Below are positions 42,655 through 51,352 of a stretch of DNA of 64,000 nucleotides, in pieces. The notes under the pieces are model-generated. The model saw nothing but the letters and a program-made list of their open reading frames with translations. It was not told where the DNA came from and did no database searches. Position numbers and translations under genes: made by a program. The DNA is from Microbacterium sp. Root61 (GTDB lineage: Bacteria > Actinomycetota > Actinomycetes > Actinomycetales > Microbacteriaceae): contig NZ_LMGU01000001.1 in NCBI RefSeq assembly GCF_001427525.1, positions 901,788-965,787 of the forward strand. Direction: 5' to 3'. Numbering within the stretch: position 1 is the stretch's first letter; each line of letters opens with the position of its first letter.

Positions 42655-42828
42655 TCAGGCGGGGGCGACGACCCCACCGAGCACTTCGTAAAGCTCCTTG
42701 GCCTCAGCATCGTTCACGGACACGACGAGGCGTCCGCCGCCTTCGAGAGGAACACGAACGACAATGAGGCGTCCCTCCTTCACGGCCTCCATCGGCCCGT
42801 CTCCGGTTCTCGGCTTCATGGCTGCCAT
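42655..42828 (-). CDS. DUF3117 small conserved protein
   Basis: 57-residue protein that reads MAAMKPRTGDGPMEAVKEGR at its start and ends KELYEVLGGVVAPA. It matches the actinobacterial DUF3117 family, which is strongly conserved and without known function. ATG 42828 is supported by AAAGGGAG six bases upstream. It stands alone between a terminator and the membrane protein gene; the short length is normal for the family. Confidence 0.88.
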   Translation of the reverse strand: MAAMKPRTGDGPMEAVKEGRLIVVRVPLEGGGRLVVSVNDAEAKELYEVLGGVVAPA

Positions 42829-42921
42829 CGTGGCTCCCTTTCGTGGTAGGTATGCACAAACAGTTTATCCTGCGGCCGGGACACGGGATAATCGGCCGCA
42901 CCCGGAATGTTCAATCCGTGA

Positions 42922-44148
42922 TCAGGGAATCTGCCAGAACGTATTCCCGAGGGCGTACACGTTGTAGATCCACCACCACTGCCCGAGCAGGCACAGCCCG
43001 AGCACGGCCACGCGCCAGACCCGGGATCTCGGCATCGCCACCGCCCCCCACAGCGGTGAGATCGGCAGCATGAGCCGGAAGATGCTCGACTGCGGGAAGA
43101 ACACCGCGAGGATGTACACGAGGTAGCTCGCCGTCCACAGACGCAGCTCGACGCCGAGGCGCTTGACGTGCGGCTCGAAGAGCAGGACGGCCGCGAGTCC
43201 GAGAACGGATGCCGCGAACACGACATACCCGACGACGGGGCCGACGCCCCACGTGCCGAACCAGAAGCCCACCGCCTGGAGGAACCCGTCGAAGGGCAGG
43301 AAGGCGTCGTGACTTCCCACGATCCAATTGCGGCGCCAGGACAGCTCCGTCGCCAGATACGCGCCGGAGTCGCCCGTGACGATGCCCGCGATCACCTGCC
43401 AGGAGAAGCCGACGACCACGGCGAGCAGTCCGAGGGCGACGATGTGCACGATCTCGCGCACCGGGAGCGCCTCGCGGCGACGCGAGAACCAGCGCCAGAT
43501 GCCGAACAGCCCGAGGAACAGGGCGAACGCCAGCACACCCGGGCGGGTGAATCCCATCAGCGGGATGAGGAGGTACAGCCAGCCGTACCGTCGCTGCATC
43601 ACCATCCAGAGCGACAGGTAGAGCCAGAGCAGGAACAGCGACTCGGCGTATCCGACCTGGAACATCGCCGCGAGCGGGCCCGCCGCGAAGAACAGCACCG
43701 CCCAGAGCGCGGTGGAATCATCGGTGCGCGGTCGCAGCATCCGGTACAGCACGAGGCACGACAGGTAGCCCGCGACGAGCGAGATCACCACGGCGCCGGC
43801 ACCCCATGAGCCGAGCAGCATCCCGAGCGCGGCGGACAGGTACGCGTAGATGGGCATGAACGCCCATTGGTTCTCCGCCACGAGGCCGGAGTCGGTCAAC
43901 GGAAGCGTGTCCGGGTAGCCGTGGACCGCCGTGAACCAGTACCACTGCGCGTCCCAGCCGAGCATGAGGTCGGCGATGGTGGCGCCGTCGCCGAAGCGCG
44001 ATCCGACGCCGGACAACTCGGCCGCGATCAGCAGGAAGACGGTGGTGACCAGGCGAGCAGCCAGATACAGGATGCCGATGCGCACGGCGATGGGCAACGA
44101 CCGCCATGCCCCGCGGGAGGGGGCGACGCTCAGAGCGCCGTCAGCCAC
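42922..44148 (-). CDS. GT-C/PIG-V-like mannosyltransferase family membrane protein
   Basis: 408 residues with about nine to ten hydrophobic helices. The first extracytoplasmic loop contains GWDAQWYWFTAVHGYPD, an Asp in the position typical of GT-C/PIG-V enzymes that use polyprenyl-phosphate sugars. The likely role is adding a mannose to a cell-envelope glycolipid or glycoprotein, but the substrate is inference. GTG 44148 lies inside the 3' end of dapE (19-base overlap), so it is in the dapE transcript. Confidence 0.7.
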   Translation of the reverse strand: MADGALSVAPSRGAWRSLPIAVRIGILYLAARLVTTVFLLIAAELSGVGSRFGDGATIADLMLGWDAQWYWFTAVHGYPDTLPLTDSGLVAENQWAFMPIYAYLSAALGMLLGSWGAGAVVISLVAGYLSCLVLYRMLRPRTDDSTALWAVLFFAAGPLAAMFQVGYAESLFLLWLYLSLWMVMQRRYGWLYLLIPLMGFTRPGVLAFALFLGLFGIWRWFSRRREALPVREIVHIVALGLLAVVVGFSWQVIAGIVTGDSGAYLATELSWRRNWIVGSHDAFLPFDGFLQAVGFWFGTWGVGPVVGYVVFAASVLGLAAVLLFEPHVKRLGVELRLWTASYLVYILAVFFPQSSIFRLMLPISPLWGAVAMPRSRVWRVAVLGLCLLGQWWWIYNVYALGNTFWQIP

Positions 44149-45206
44149 GATCGGAGTCCGCGCTCGACATCCACGATCTGCGCGTGCGGCACGCGCTCCT
44201 GGTCGTGGTGGGCGAGCTGGGGGTCACCGGGGCCGTAGTTGACCGCGGGAACCCCGAGCGCGGAGAAGCGCGCGACATCGGTCCAGCCGTACTTGGGGCG
44301 CGGTTCGGCACCGACGGCGGCGACGAACTCCTGCGCGAGCGGCGCGTCGAGCCCCGGCCGTGCACCGTCGGCGAGGTCGACCACCTCGACCTCGAACCCC
44401 TCGAACACCTCGCGCACGTACTGCGCGGCCTGTTCCGCGCTCGTGCTGGGCGCGAAGCGGTAGTTGACCTCGACCTCGCACAGGTCGGGGATGACGTTGC
44501 CGGCGATCCCGCCGCGGATGCGCACGGCGTTCAGTCCCTCGCGGTAGACGAGTCCCTCCACCGCCACCTCCTGCGGCACATAGTCCGCCAGACGCGCCAG
44601 GATGGGCGCTGCGTGGTGGATGGCGTTCTCGCCCACCCACGCGCGGGCACTGTGCGCCCGGACGCCGTGCGTGCGCACGAGAGCCCGCAGGTTGCCGTTG
44701 CAGCCGCCTTCGACCTGGCCGTTGGACGGCTCTCCGAGGATCGCGAAGTCGCCGGCGAACAGGTCCGGGCGCGTGCGCGCCAGCCGTGTCAGTCCGTTCA
44801 GGTCGGCGTCGACCTCTTCGTGGTCGTACCACATCCAGGTGATGTCGACGCGGGGATCGGTCAGCTCTGCCGCGAGCTTCAGCTGCACGGCGACACCGGC
44901 CTTCATGTCGACGGTACCGCGGCCCCATACGAACGGCTCGCCATCGATCTCGATGTCGCGCGTCGGCAGGTTGTCGTTGATCGGCACCGTGTCGATGTGA
45001 CCGGCGATCACGACGCGCTGGGCGCGGCCCAGCTGCGTGCGGGCGACCATGGTGTCGCCGTCGCGGTAGAAGTCCAGGTGCGGAAGGTCGCGCACGGCGG
45101 CCTCGATCGCATCGGCGAGGGTCTGCTCGTCACCGGAGACACTCGGGATGTCGCAGATCGCCCGCGTGAGATCGATGGAACTGGCGGAGAGATCGAGCTG
45201 CGGCAT
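44130..45206 (-). CDS. dapE: succinyl-diaminopimelate desuccinylase
   Basis: M20-family zinc hydrolase of 358 residues, cleaving N-succinyl-LL-diaminopimelate in the succinylase branch of lysine/peptidoglycan synthesis. Metal-site motifs: GHIDTVPI, WGRGTVDMKAG, MWYDHEEVDAD and ILGEPSNGQVEGGCNG; late His in QLAHHDQERV. ATG 45206 has both CGGAGG and a TAGACT hexamer immediately upstream. It diverges from dapD, its pathway partner. Confidence 0.94.
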   Translation of the reverse strand: MPQLDLSASSIDLTRAICDIPSVSGDEQTLADAIEAAVRDLPHLDFYRDGDTMVARTQLGRAQRVVIAGHIDTVPINDNLPTRDIEIDGEPFVWGRGTVDMKAGVAVQLKLAAELTDPRVDITWMWYDHEEVDADLNGLTRLARTRPDLFAGDFAILGEPSNGQVEGGCNGNLRALVRTHGVRAHSARAWVGENAIHHAAPILARLADYVPQEVAVEGLVYREGLNAVRIRGGIAGNVIPDLCEVEVNYRFAPSTSAEQAAQYVREVFEGFEVEVVDLADGARPGLDAPLAQEFVAAVGAEPRPKYGWTDVARFSALGVPAVNYGPGDPQLAHHDQERVPHAQIVDVERGLRSWLTAL

Positions 45207-45212
45207 CCTCCG

Positions 45213-45218
45213 AGTCTA
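45213..45218 (-). promoter_or_regulatory. -10 hexamer TAGACT of dapE
   Basis: TAGACT is six bases before ATG 45206. It lies in the 52-base divergent dapE-dapD gap. Confidence 0.45.
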
Positions 45219-45246
45219 TCGAGCACCGGCTTCGGCGCCGGTTCGC

Positions 45247-45252
45247 TAGCGT
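45247..45252 (+). promoter_or_regulatory. -10 hexamer TAGCGT of dapD
   Basis: TAGCGT is six bases before ATG 45259 with no Shine-Dalgarno sequence, so dapD looks leaderless. Confidence 0.45.
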
Positions 45253-45258
45253 TGAGTC

Positions 45259-46230
45259 ATGAGCGATGAACGATGGGTCTGGGGCGTCGGCCTCGCGACG
45301 GTGTGCGACGAGTCCGGATCGGCCCCCGGGACGGTGCTGGACACGTGGTTCCCCGAGCCCCTGTCCGGCCGACTGCCGCTGGGCTATGACCCGGCGATGC
45401 CGCCCGCCCCGCTGGAGCAGCTCGCCGTGCCCGACACACGCCGGGCCGTGACGGTCGAGACGGTCGCCATCGAGATCGACCTGGCCGCCGCGCCGACCTC
45501 CACCTCGGATGCCTACCTGCGCTTGCACGCCCTGTCGCACCGCCTGGCGGCCCCCAACGAGGTCAGCCTCGACGGAATCTTCGGCTTCCTGCCCAATGTC
45601 GCGTGGACCAACGCCGGGCCGATGCATCCCGATGACTACACGCGTCTGCGTCCGTTCCTGCAGCGCGACGGCATCCAGGTGCAGGGGCTCGACAAGTTCC
45701 CGCGTCTGCTGGACTACGTGACGCCCGTCGGCGTGCGCATCGCCGATGCCTCCCGCGTGCGCCTGGGCGCGTACCTCTCCCCCGGCACGACCGTCATGCA
45801 CGAGGGCTTCGTCAACTTCAACGCCGGCACCCTCGGCGCCTCGATGGTCGAAGGCCGCATCTCGCAGGGCGTCACCGTCGGCGACGGCAGCGACATCGGC
45901 GGCGGCGCCTCCATCATGGGCACGCTCTCCGGCGGCGGCACGCACCGCGTGTCGGTCGGGGCCCGAACACTGCTCGGCGCCAATGCCGGGATCGGGATCT
46001 CGCTCGGCGACGACTGCGTCGTGGAGGCGGGCCTGTACGTCACCGCAGGGTCGAAGATCGTGCTCGCAGACGGCCCGGCCCTGCACGACGGCTCGCGTCC
46101 GACCGTCAAGGGGTCAGAGCTGTCCGGTCGTGACGGCATCCTGTTCCGTCGCAACTCGCTCACCGGCGCGGTCGAGGCAGTCCAGCGCGCCGGCGTCGGC
46201 GTCACGCTCAACGAGGCGCTGCACGCGTAG
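45259..46230 (+). CDS. dapD: tetrahydrodipicolinate N-succinyltransferase
   Basis: 323-residue trimeric left-handed beta-helix enzyme adding succinyl to tetrahydrodipicolinate from succinyl-CoA. Hexapeptide repeats run through [40 protein letters not shown] and [20 protein letters not shown]. The N-terminal domain (about 1-145) is the longer actinobacterial type. It diverges from dapE; dapC is at 49.4-50.5 kb, so three succinylase-pathway genes are in one region. Confidence 0.94.
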   Translation: MSDERWVWGVGLATVCDESGSAPGTVLDTWFPEPLSGRLPLGYDPAMPPAPLEQLAVPDTRRAVTVETVAIEIDLAAAPTSTSDAYLRLHALSHRLAAPNEVSLDGIFGFLPNVAWTNAGPMHPDDYTRLRPFLQRDGIQVQGLDKFPRLLDYVTPVGVRIADASRVRLGAYLSPGTTVMHEGFVNFNAGTLGASMVEGRISQGVTVGDGSDIGGGASIMGTLSGGGTHRVSVGARTLLGANAGIGISLGDDCVVEAGLYVTAGSKIVLADGPALHDGSRPTVKGSELSGRDGILFRRNSLTGAVEAVQRAGVGVTLNEALHA

Positions 46231-46260
46231 GATCACCGCAAACGCGAGGAGGCGGCATCC

Positions 46261-47091
46261 GTGACGAAGCGCATGCGCAAGAGGCTCTACGAATCCGAGT
46301 TGAAGGAACTGCAGGCGCGTCTCGTCGACATGCAGGCCTGGGTCCAGCAGACCGGCGCGCGCATCGTGGTGATCTTCGAGGGCCGGGATGCCGCGGGCAA
46401 GGGGTCGACCATCAAGCGCGTGTCGGAGTACCTGAACCCGCGGGTCACTCGGGTGGTGGCGCTGCCGACGCCCAGTGAGCGCGACAAGACCCGGTGGTAC
46501 TTCCAGCGTTACGTGCCGCATCTCCCCGCGGCCGGCGAGATCGTCCTGATGGACCGCTCCTGGTACAACCGGGCGGGTGTCGAGCACGTGATGGGCTACT
46601 GCACGAACGAGCAGTACCACCGGTTCCTGCACCAGGCGCCGATCTTCGAACGGATGCTCGTCGAAGACGGCATCATCCTGCTGAAGTACTGGTTCAGTGT
46701 CTCGGATGTCGAGCAGGAGGCCCGGTTCCGCTCCCGCGCGGAGGATCCGATGCGGCGCTGGAAGCTCAGCCCGAACGATGTGCTGTCGATCACCAGATGG
46801 GAGGACTACTCGCGCGCGAAGGACACGATGTTCGTGCACACCGACATTCCGGAAGCGCCCTGGTTCGAGGTGGACAGCGACGACAAGCGTCGCAGCCGCA
46901 TCAACATGATTGCGCACCTGCTCTCCCAGGTGCCGTACGAGCTCGTGGAGCGCACGGATATCCAGGTTCCCCCGCGTCCCGAGTCGGGAGGCTATGTGCG
47001 GCCTCCACGGGACTGGACGACGCACGTCCCCGACCACGCCGCCGAAGTCGAAGCGCGTCACGCCGCTCTCAGATCGGCAGAGCACGGCTGA
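46261..47091 (+). CDS. ppk2: polyphosphate kinase 2 family protein
   Basis: 276-residue PPK2 enzyme transferring phosphate between polyphosphate and nucleotides. Walker A is FEGRDAAGKGSTIKR (about 38-52), the lid/Walker B region is LMDRSWYNRAGVEHVMGYC, and the region RSRAEDPMRRWKLSPND is typical. Whether it is class I (NDP) or II/III (NMP/NDP) cannot be decided by eye. GTG 46261; 30 bases follow the dapD stop, so co-transcription is possible. It is convergent with ddaH. Confidence 0.92.
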   Translation: MTKRMRKRLYESELKELQARLVDMQAWVQQTGARIVVIFEGRDAAGKGSTIKRVSEYLNPRVTRVVALPTPSERDKTRWYFQRYVPHLPAAGEIVLMDRSWYNRAGVEHVMGYCTNEQYHRFLHQAPIFERMLVEDGIILLKYWFSVSDVEQEARFRSRAEDPMRRWKLSPNDVLSITRWEDYSRAKDTMFVHTDIPEAPWFEVDSDDKRRSRINMIAHLLSQVPYELVERTDIQVPPRPESGGYVRPPRDWTTHVPDHAAEVEARHAALRSAEHG

Positions 47092-47104
47092 GAAATGCCC
47101 GACG

Positions 47105-47866
47105 TCAGTCGCGGATGCGCACCGACAGGCAGGTGACGCAGCCTTCGAGCTTCTCGAACTCGGTCACCTCGGCCGTCACGACCTCGAGCCCGCGATCGCG
47201 GTAGAGCGCCGCGGTCGCGGGTGCATCGGCGGACATCAGCACCGTCCCCGCATCGAGCACGACCACGGCGGTGCCGTGCTCCTCGGGGATGCCGAGGAAC
47301 CGTCCGAATGCCTCGGGGTCGTCTACGAGGGGCGCGAACCCGACGACCGTGCCGTCCGGCAGCGCGGTCACGCCGGACTTCAGATGCAGCACTCTCGTCA
47401 CCGGCACCTCGACGACCGTCCATCCACGCGGGCCGAGCGCCGCGCGCAGCTGCGCGATCCCGGCGGCATTCGTACGCGAAGAGGCACCCACATAGACCTT
47501 GCGGTCGACCTTCAGCACATCGCCGCCATCGAGGGTTCCGGGCGCCTCGATCGCGGTCGTCTCGAGCCCGGATGCCGCGACTGCCGCGGCGACCGAGGCG
47601 GCCTCTCCGCGCCGGGATTCGGCACCGGCACGACACAGCACCGCCAGGTCGCCGAAGACGACGACCGCGTCCTCGACGAAGACACCGTCGGGCTGGTCAT
47701 CGACGGGGTCGACCTCGATGATCTGCCAGCCGCGCGTGCGATAGACCTCGATGTACGCGTCCCACTGCCGGCGCGCGAGCGCCGGATCGACCGGTACCCG
47801 GTCGAGGTGCGTCAGCTCGCCGTCCGCGAGATGCGGTGAGGGGCGACGGACCAGGAGCCGCGGCAT
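47105..47866 (-). CDS. dimethylarginine dimethylaminohydrolase (DDAH) family protein
   Basis: 253-residue amidinotransferase-fold hydrolase. Substrate/acid motifs FVEDAVVVF and GTLDGGDVL, catalytic His in VTRVLHLKSGV (about 160) and nucleophile Cys near the C-terminus in LEGCVTCLSVRI. Family members hydrolyse methylarginines to citrulline and dimethylamine; related proteins are arginine deiminase-like, so the substrate is not certain. ATG 47866 is 4 bases after the gltA stop, which places it in the gltA transcript. Confidence 0.85.
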   Translation of the reverse strand: MPRLLVRRPSPHLADGELTHLDRVPVDPALARRQWDAYIEVYRTRGWQIIEVDPVDDQPDGVFVEDAVVVFGDLAVLCRAGAESRRGEAASVAAAVAASGLETTAIEAPGTLDGGDVLKVDRKVYVGASSRTNAAGIAQLRAALGPRGWTVVEVPVTRVLHLKSGVTALPDGTVVGFAPLVDDPEAFGRFLGIPEEHGTAVVVLDAGTVLMSADAPATAALYRDRGLEVVTAEVTEFEKLEGCVTCLSVRIRD

Positions 47867-47870
47867 CCGA

Positions 47871-49166
47871 TCAGATTCCGGGGTAGTTCCGCTCCGCGGC
47901 GCCGACGTACAGCTGCTGCGGGCGGCCGATCTTGGTCTGCGGGTCGGACTGCATCTCGCGCCAGTGCGCGAGCCAGCCGGGAAGGCGGCCGATCGCGAAC
48001 AGCACGGTGAACATGCGGGTCGGGAAGCCCATCGCCTTGTAGATGACTCCCGTGTAGAAGTCGACGTTGGGGTACAGCCGGCGCTCGCGGAAGTAGTCGT
48101 CGCTGAGCGCGATCTCCTCGAGCTCCTTGGCGAGGTCCAGCAGCGGGTCGCTCACGCCGAGGGCGGACAGCACCTCGTCCGCCGATTCCTTGACGAGCTT
48201 GGCCCGCGGGTCGTAGTTCTTGTAGACGCGGTGGCCGAAGCCCATGAGCTTGACCCCGTCTTCCTTGTTCTTGACCCGCTCGACGAAGCGTTGCACGCTC
48301 TCGCCGGACTCGCGGATGCGGGCGAGCATGTCGAGGACGGCCTCGTTGGCGCCGCCGTGCAGCGGGCCATATAGGGCGTTGATGCCCGCGGATATCGAGG
48401 AGAACTGGTTGGCGCCGGTGGAGCCGACCAGTCGCACCGTGGAGGTGGAGGCGTTCTGCTCGTGGTCTTCGTGCAGGATGAGCAGACGCTCGAGGGCACG
48501 GGACATGACCGGGTCGACTTCGTACCGCTCGGACAGGACGCCGAAGTTGAGCTTGAGGAAGTTGTCAACGAAGCTCAGCGAGTTGTCGGGGTACAGGAAG
48601 GCCTGACCGACGCTCTTCTTGTGCGCGTAGGCCGCGATCACGGGGAGCTTGGCGAGCATGCGGATCGTGTTGAGCTCGACGTGCTCGGGGTTGTGCGGGT
48701 CGGACTGGTTCTCGTAGTACGTGGAGAGCGCCGACACCGCCGAGGAGATCACCGACATCGGGTGGGCGGTGTGGGGCAGCGCGGAGAAGAAGCGCTTGAG
48801 GTCCTCGTGCAGCAGCGTGTGGTGGCGGATGCGCTCGTCGAACTCGCCGAGCTCGTCGGCCGTCGGCAGCTCGCCGTAGATGAGCAGCCAGGCGACCTCG
48901 AGGTAGGTGCTGTTCTGCGCCAGCTGCTCGATCGGATAGCCGCGGTACCGCAGGATGCCCTGGTCGCCGTCGATGAACGTGACCGCCGACCGCGTCGCTG
49001 CGGTGTTCACGAAGCCGTAGTCCAGCGTCGTGTGTCCGGTCTGTCGCGTGAAGGTCGAGATGTCCATGCTCGGCGCCCCATCGGTGCCGCGCAGCAACGG
49101 GAATTCGGCCGTCTTGTCACCGATGGTGAGGGTGGCTTTTTCCTGCTGGATGTCCGCGTCGCTCAC
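47871..49166 (-). CDS. gltA: citrate synthase
   Basis: 431-residue citrate synthase of the long bacterial type, condensing acetyl-CoA and oxaloacetate at entry to the TCA cycle. Catalytic His regions: MSVISSAVSAL, GPLHGGANEAVL and the signature GFGHRVYKNYDPRA. GTG 49166 is strongly supported by AGGAGG four to five bases upstream. A TAGGCT hexamer at 49286-49291 on the minus strand would give a leader of roughly 110 bases. Confidence 0.95.
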   Translation of the reverse strand: MSDADIQQEKATLTIGDKTAEFPLLRGTDGAPSMDISTFTRQTGHTTLDYGFVNTAATRSAVTFIDGDQGILRYRGYPIEQLAQNSTYLEVAWLLIYGELPTADELGEFDERIRHHTLLHEDLKRFFSALPHTAHPMSVISSAVSALSTYYENQSDPHNPEHVELNTIRMLAKLPVIAAYAHKKSVGQAFLYPDNSLSFVDNFLKLNFGVLSERYEVDPVMSRALERLLILHEDHEQNASTSTVRLVGSTGANQFSSISAGINALYGPLHGGANEAVLDMLARIRESGESVQRFVERVKNKEDGVKLMGFGHRVYKNYDPRAKLVKESADEVLSALGVSDPLLDLAKELEEIALSDDYFRERRLYPNVDFYTGVIYKAMGFPTRMFTVLFAIGRLPGWLAHWREMQSDPQTKIGRPQQLYVGAAERNYPGI

Positions 49167-49381
49167 GGCGCCTCCTTGCGATTTCTGGTCGGTTCGGGGT
49201 GTCGTCGGTCCAGCGGACAACCCCATGGAGGTGCGGTCCGAGTGCCGGTACGGAGGTCGGAGATACCGCACCGCCGCGTCCCTACAGCCTAGTGGGCGGG
49301 CAGGCCTACTGCCGCACCAGCCAAACGCCTGGGGATTCCACTGGAGGAATCCTCCTGTTCTCCCGCGCCGGCAGCATCCCG
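49167..49381. other. intergenic region between gltA and dapC
   Basis: 215 bases with no gene. It holds the candidate gltA -10 (TAGGCT, 49286-49291, minus) and a small perfect hairpin GGATTCC/GGAATCC at 49333-49352 with a 6-base loop, downstream of dapC. The hairpin is a weak terminator candidate at best. Confidence 0.5.
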
Positions 49382-50497
49382 TCAGACGCGCGGAAGCTCG
49401 GCCAGTCGTGCGGCGGCCGCGGCAATGCGCTCGTCGGTCGCGGTGAGCGAGAGACGGATGTGCTGCGGGTAGTGCTCGCCGTAGAAATGACCGGGTCCGG
49501 CGAGGATTCCGACGCTCGCGAGACGGTCGATGCTCTCCCACGCGTCACGGCCCTCGGTCGCCCACAGGTACAGACCGGCTTCACTGTGATCGATGCGGAA
49601 GCCTGCGGCCTCCACCGCCGGCTTGAGCACGGCGCGCCTGGCCCGGTAGAGCTCCTTCTGCGCCGCGACGTGCGCGTCGTCACCGAGCGCGACGATCATC
49701 GCAGACTGCACCGGCGCGGGGGGCATCAGCCCCAGGTGCTTGCGCGCGGTCAGCAGACGCTCCACGAGTGCCGGATCGCCGGCGAGGAACGCCGCACGGT
49801 AGCCGGCCAGGTTCGACTGCTTGCTCAGCGAGTACACCGACAGGATGCCGCGCACGTCGCCGGCGGTCACCCGCGGGTCCAGCACGCTGGGCACGGGCTC
49901 GTCCGCCCACACGCCGTCCCAGCCGAGCTCGGCGTAGCACTCGTCCGAGACGAGAATCGCCCCGAGTTCGCGCGCGCGGGCGACCGCGGCGGCCAAGGCT
50001 GCAGCATCCAGCACCCTGCCGTCAGGGTTCCCGGGAGAGTTCAGCCAGATCAGCGCGGTGCCCGCCGGCCATTCGGCGGGGTCATCGCTCGCGAACGGCG
50101 TCGCACCGACGAGACGGGCGCCCACTTCGTACGTGGGGTACGCGGCACGCGGGTGCACGACGATGCCTCCCGCGCCGAGATCGAGCAGCAGCGGCAGCAG
50201 GGCGACGAGCTCCTTGGAGCCGATCGTCGGAAGCACATGCGCGGGGGTCAGGTCGGGCACACCGCGACGTCGCGCGTACCAGTCGACGATGGCTTCCCGG
50301 AGCGCGGGCGTGCCCACGGTCTGCGGGTAGGCGTGCGCATCGGTCGCTGCCGCGAGGGCGTCGGCCACGACGCGCGGCGTCGGATCGACGGGCGAGCCGA
50401 TGGACAGATCGACGATGCCGTCGGGGTGGGAGCGCGCCCGGGCCGCGTACGGCGCGACGGCATCCCACGGGTAATCGGCGAGGTCGGAGACACCCAT
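49382..50497 (-). CDS. dapC: succinyldiaminopimelate transaminase
   Basis: 371-residue PLP aminotransferase for the succinylase pathway between dapD and dapE. Marks: VDLSIGSPVDPTP, LNSPGNPDGRVL, SDECYAELGW and the PLP Lys in SVYSLSKQSNLAGYR. The ferredoxin-dapC order is the same as fdxC-Rv1178 in M. tuberculosis. ATG 50497 follows the ferredoxin stop by 10 bases, so the two are probably one transcript. Confidence 0.9.
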   Translation of the reverse strand: MGVSDLADYPWDAVAPYAARARSHPDGIVDLSIGSPVDPTPRVVADALAAATDAHAYPQTVGTPALREAIVDWYARRRGVPDLTPAHVLPTIGSKELVALLPLLLDLGAGGIVVHPRAAYPTYEVGARLVGATPFASDDPAEWPAGTALIWLNSPGNPDGRVLDAAALAAAVARARELGAILVSDECYAELGWDGVWADEPVPSVLDPRVTAGDVRGILSVYSLSKQSNLAGYRAAFLAGDPALVERLLTARKHLGLMPPAPVQSAMIVALGDDAHVAAQKELYRARRAVLKPAVEAAGFRIDHSEAGLYLWATEGRDAWESIDRLASVGILAGPGHFYGEHYPQHIRLSLTATDERIAAAAARLAELPRV

Positions 50498-50507
50498 CCC
50501 GCGGCGC

Positions 50508-50900
50508 CTACGGTGCCTGCGGCGGGAGCGCCGAGATGATCGGGTGGTCCTTGTGGATCACGCCGACCTTGGCGGCTCCGCCCGGGGATCCCACGTCGTC
50601 GAAGAACTCGACGTTGGCCTTGTAGTAGTCCGAGCCGACCTTGGCGGCTCCGCCCGGGGATCCCACGTCGTCGAAGAACTCGACGTTGGCCTTGTAGTAG
50701 TCCGACCACTCTTCAGGCAGGTCGTCCTCGTAATAGATCGCCTCGACCGGGCAGACCGGCTCACACGCACCGCAGTCGACGCATTCGTCCGGGTGGATGT
50801 AGAGCGACCGGTCGCCTTCATAGATGCAGTCGACCGGACACTCGTCGATGCAGGCACGGTCTTTCACATCCACGCACGGAAGCGCGATCACATACGTCAC
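50508..50900 (-). CDS. fdxA: 7Fe-type ferredoxin with an exact 24-residue internal duplication
   Basis: 130-residue FdxA/FdxC-type ferredoxin. Cluster ligands: CIDECPVDCIYEG (first three Cys) and ECVDCGACEPVCPVEA (4Fe-4S and shared Cys). Normal members have about 106 residues; here a 24-residue block, beginning SDYYKANVEFF and ending in the GGAAKVG part, occurs twice in tandem after the clusters (about 66-113). The clusters are intact, so electron transfer should be kept. Start GTG 50900, leaderless by TAGACT. It is followed by dapC. Confidence 0.92.
   Translation of the reverse strand: MTYVIALPCVDVKDRACIDECPVDCIYEGDRSLYIHPDECVDCGACEPVCPVEAIYYEDDLPEEWSDYYKANVEFFDDVGSPGGAAKVGSDYYKANVEFFDDVGSPGGAAKVGVIHKDHPIISALPPQAP
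50562..50633. repeat. tandem 72-bp repeat in fdxA, copy 1
   Basis: 72 bases from GCCGACCTTGG to TAGTAGTCCGA, identical to and directly abutting the copy at 50634-50705. The length is 24 codons, so the frame is preserved. Confidence 0.9.
50634..50705. repeat. tandem 72-bp repeat in fdxA, copy 2
   Basis: Second identical copy, adjacent to the first. No base difference is visible between the two, which points to a recent event or a sequence-assembly artefact. Confidence 0.9.
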
Positions 50901-50907
50901 ACGAACA

Positions 50908-50913
50908 AGTCTA
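50908..50913 (-). promoter_or_regulatory. -10 hexamer TAGACT of fdxA
   Basis: TAGACT is seven bases before GTG 50900 with no Shine-Dalgarno sequence. Confidence 0.5.
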
Positions 50914-51318
50914 GTTCGCTTGGGGACGCTGGTTCTCCGACAGAGCGCGCATACGGGACAGGTCCGGCCACGACACCACGATCGCGACCAGGATCGGCAC
51001 GGCGATCGTCCAGACCACGCCCGGGCTGAAGGCTCCGTCCGCCGCCTGCGGAACGATGACCGACCCGCCGGGACCCCGGCCCGAGAAGACCATGGTCGCC
51101 AACATCATGCCGAGGCCCGTGGCGAGGGCGGCCCAGCGGTCGCCGGTGAGCAGCCGCACCGCCGCGAGCAGCGCACCACTGCCGATGATCGCCAGCACGA
51201 GCCCGAGCGGGAACCAACCCCACATGAAGCTCTGCGCGATGGTGCCGGCCAAGCCGTAGACGGCGCCGACGAGGAGCGCGATGACCCACGTGCCGACACG
51301 GGACCAGGAGAATGTCAC
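50911..51318 (-). CDS. four-helix actinobacterial membrane protein
   Basis: 135 residues with four hydrophobic helices (about 10-30, 37-55, 65-82, 98-118). Charged residues are limited to the ends and no catalytic motif is visible. It resembles small proteins annotated DUF6113 in this family, with moderate confidence. GTG 51318 has TAGACT six bases upstream. Its 3' end reaches the fdxA -10, so the two genes are tightly packed but separately promoted. Confidence 0.7.
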   Translation of the reverse strand: MTFSWSRVGTWVIALLVGAVYGLAGTIAQSFMWGWFPLGLVLAIIGSGALLAAVRLLTGDRWAALATGLGMMLATMVFSGRGPGGSVIVPQAADGAFSPGVVWTIAVPILVAIVVSWPDLSRMRALSENQRPQAN

Positions 51319-51324
51319 CGCACC

Positions 51325-51330
51325 AGTCTA
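51325..51330 (-). promoter_or_regulatory. -10 hexamer TAGACT of the four-helix membrane protein
   Basis: TAGACT is six bases before GTG 51318, the same hexamer and spacing type as before fdxA. Confidence 0.45.
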
Positions 51331-51352
51331 GATCGCGAACCTGGGGCAGTGC

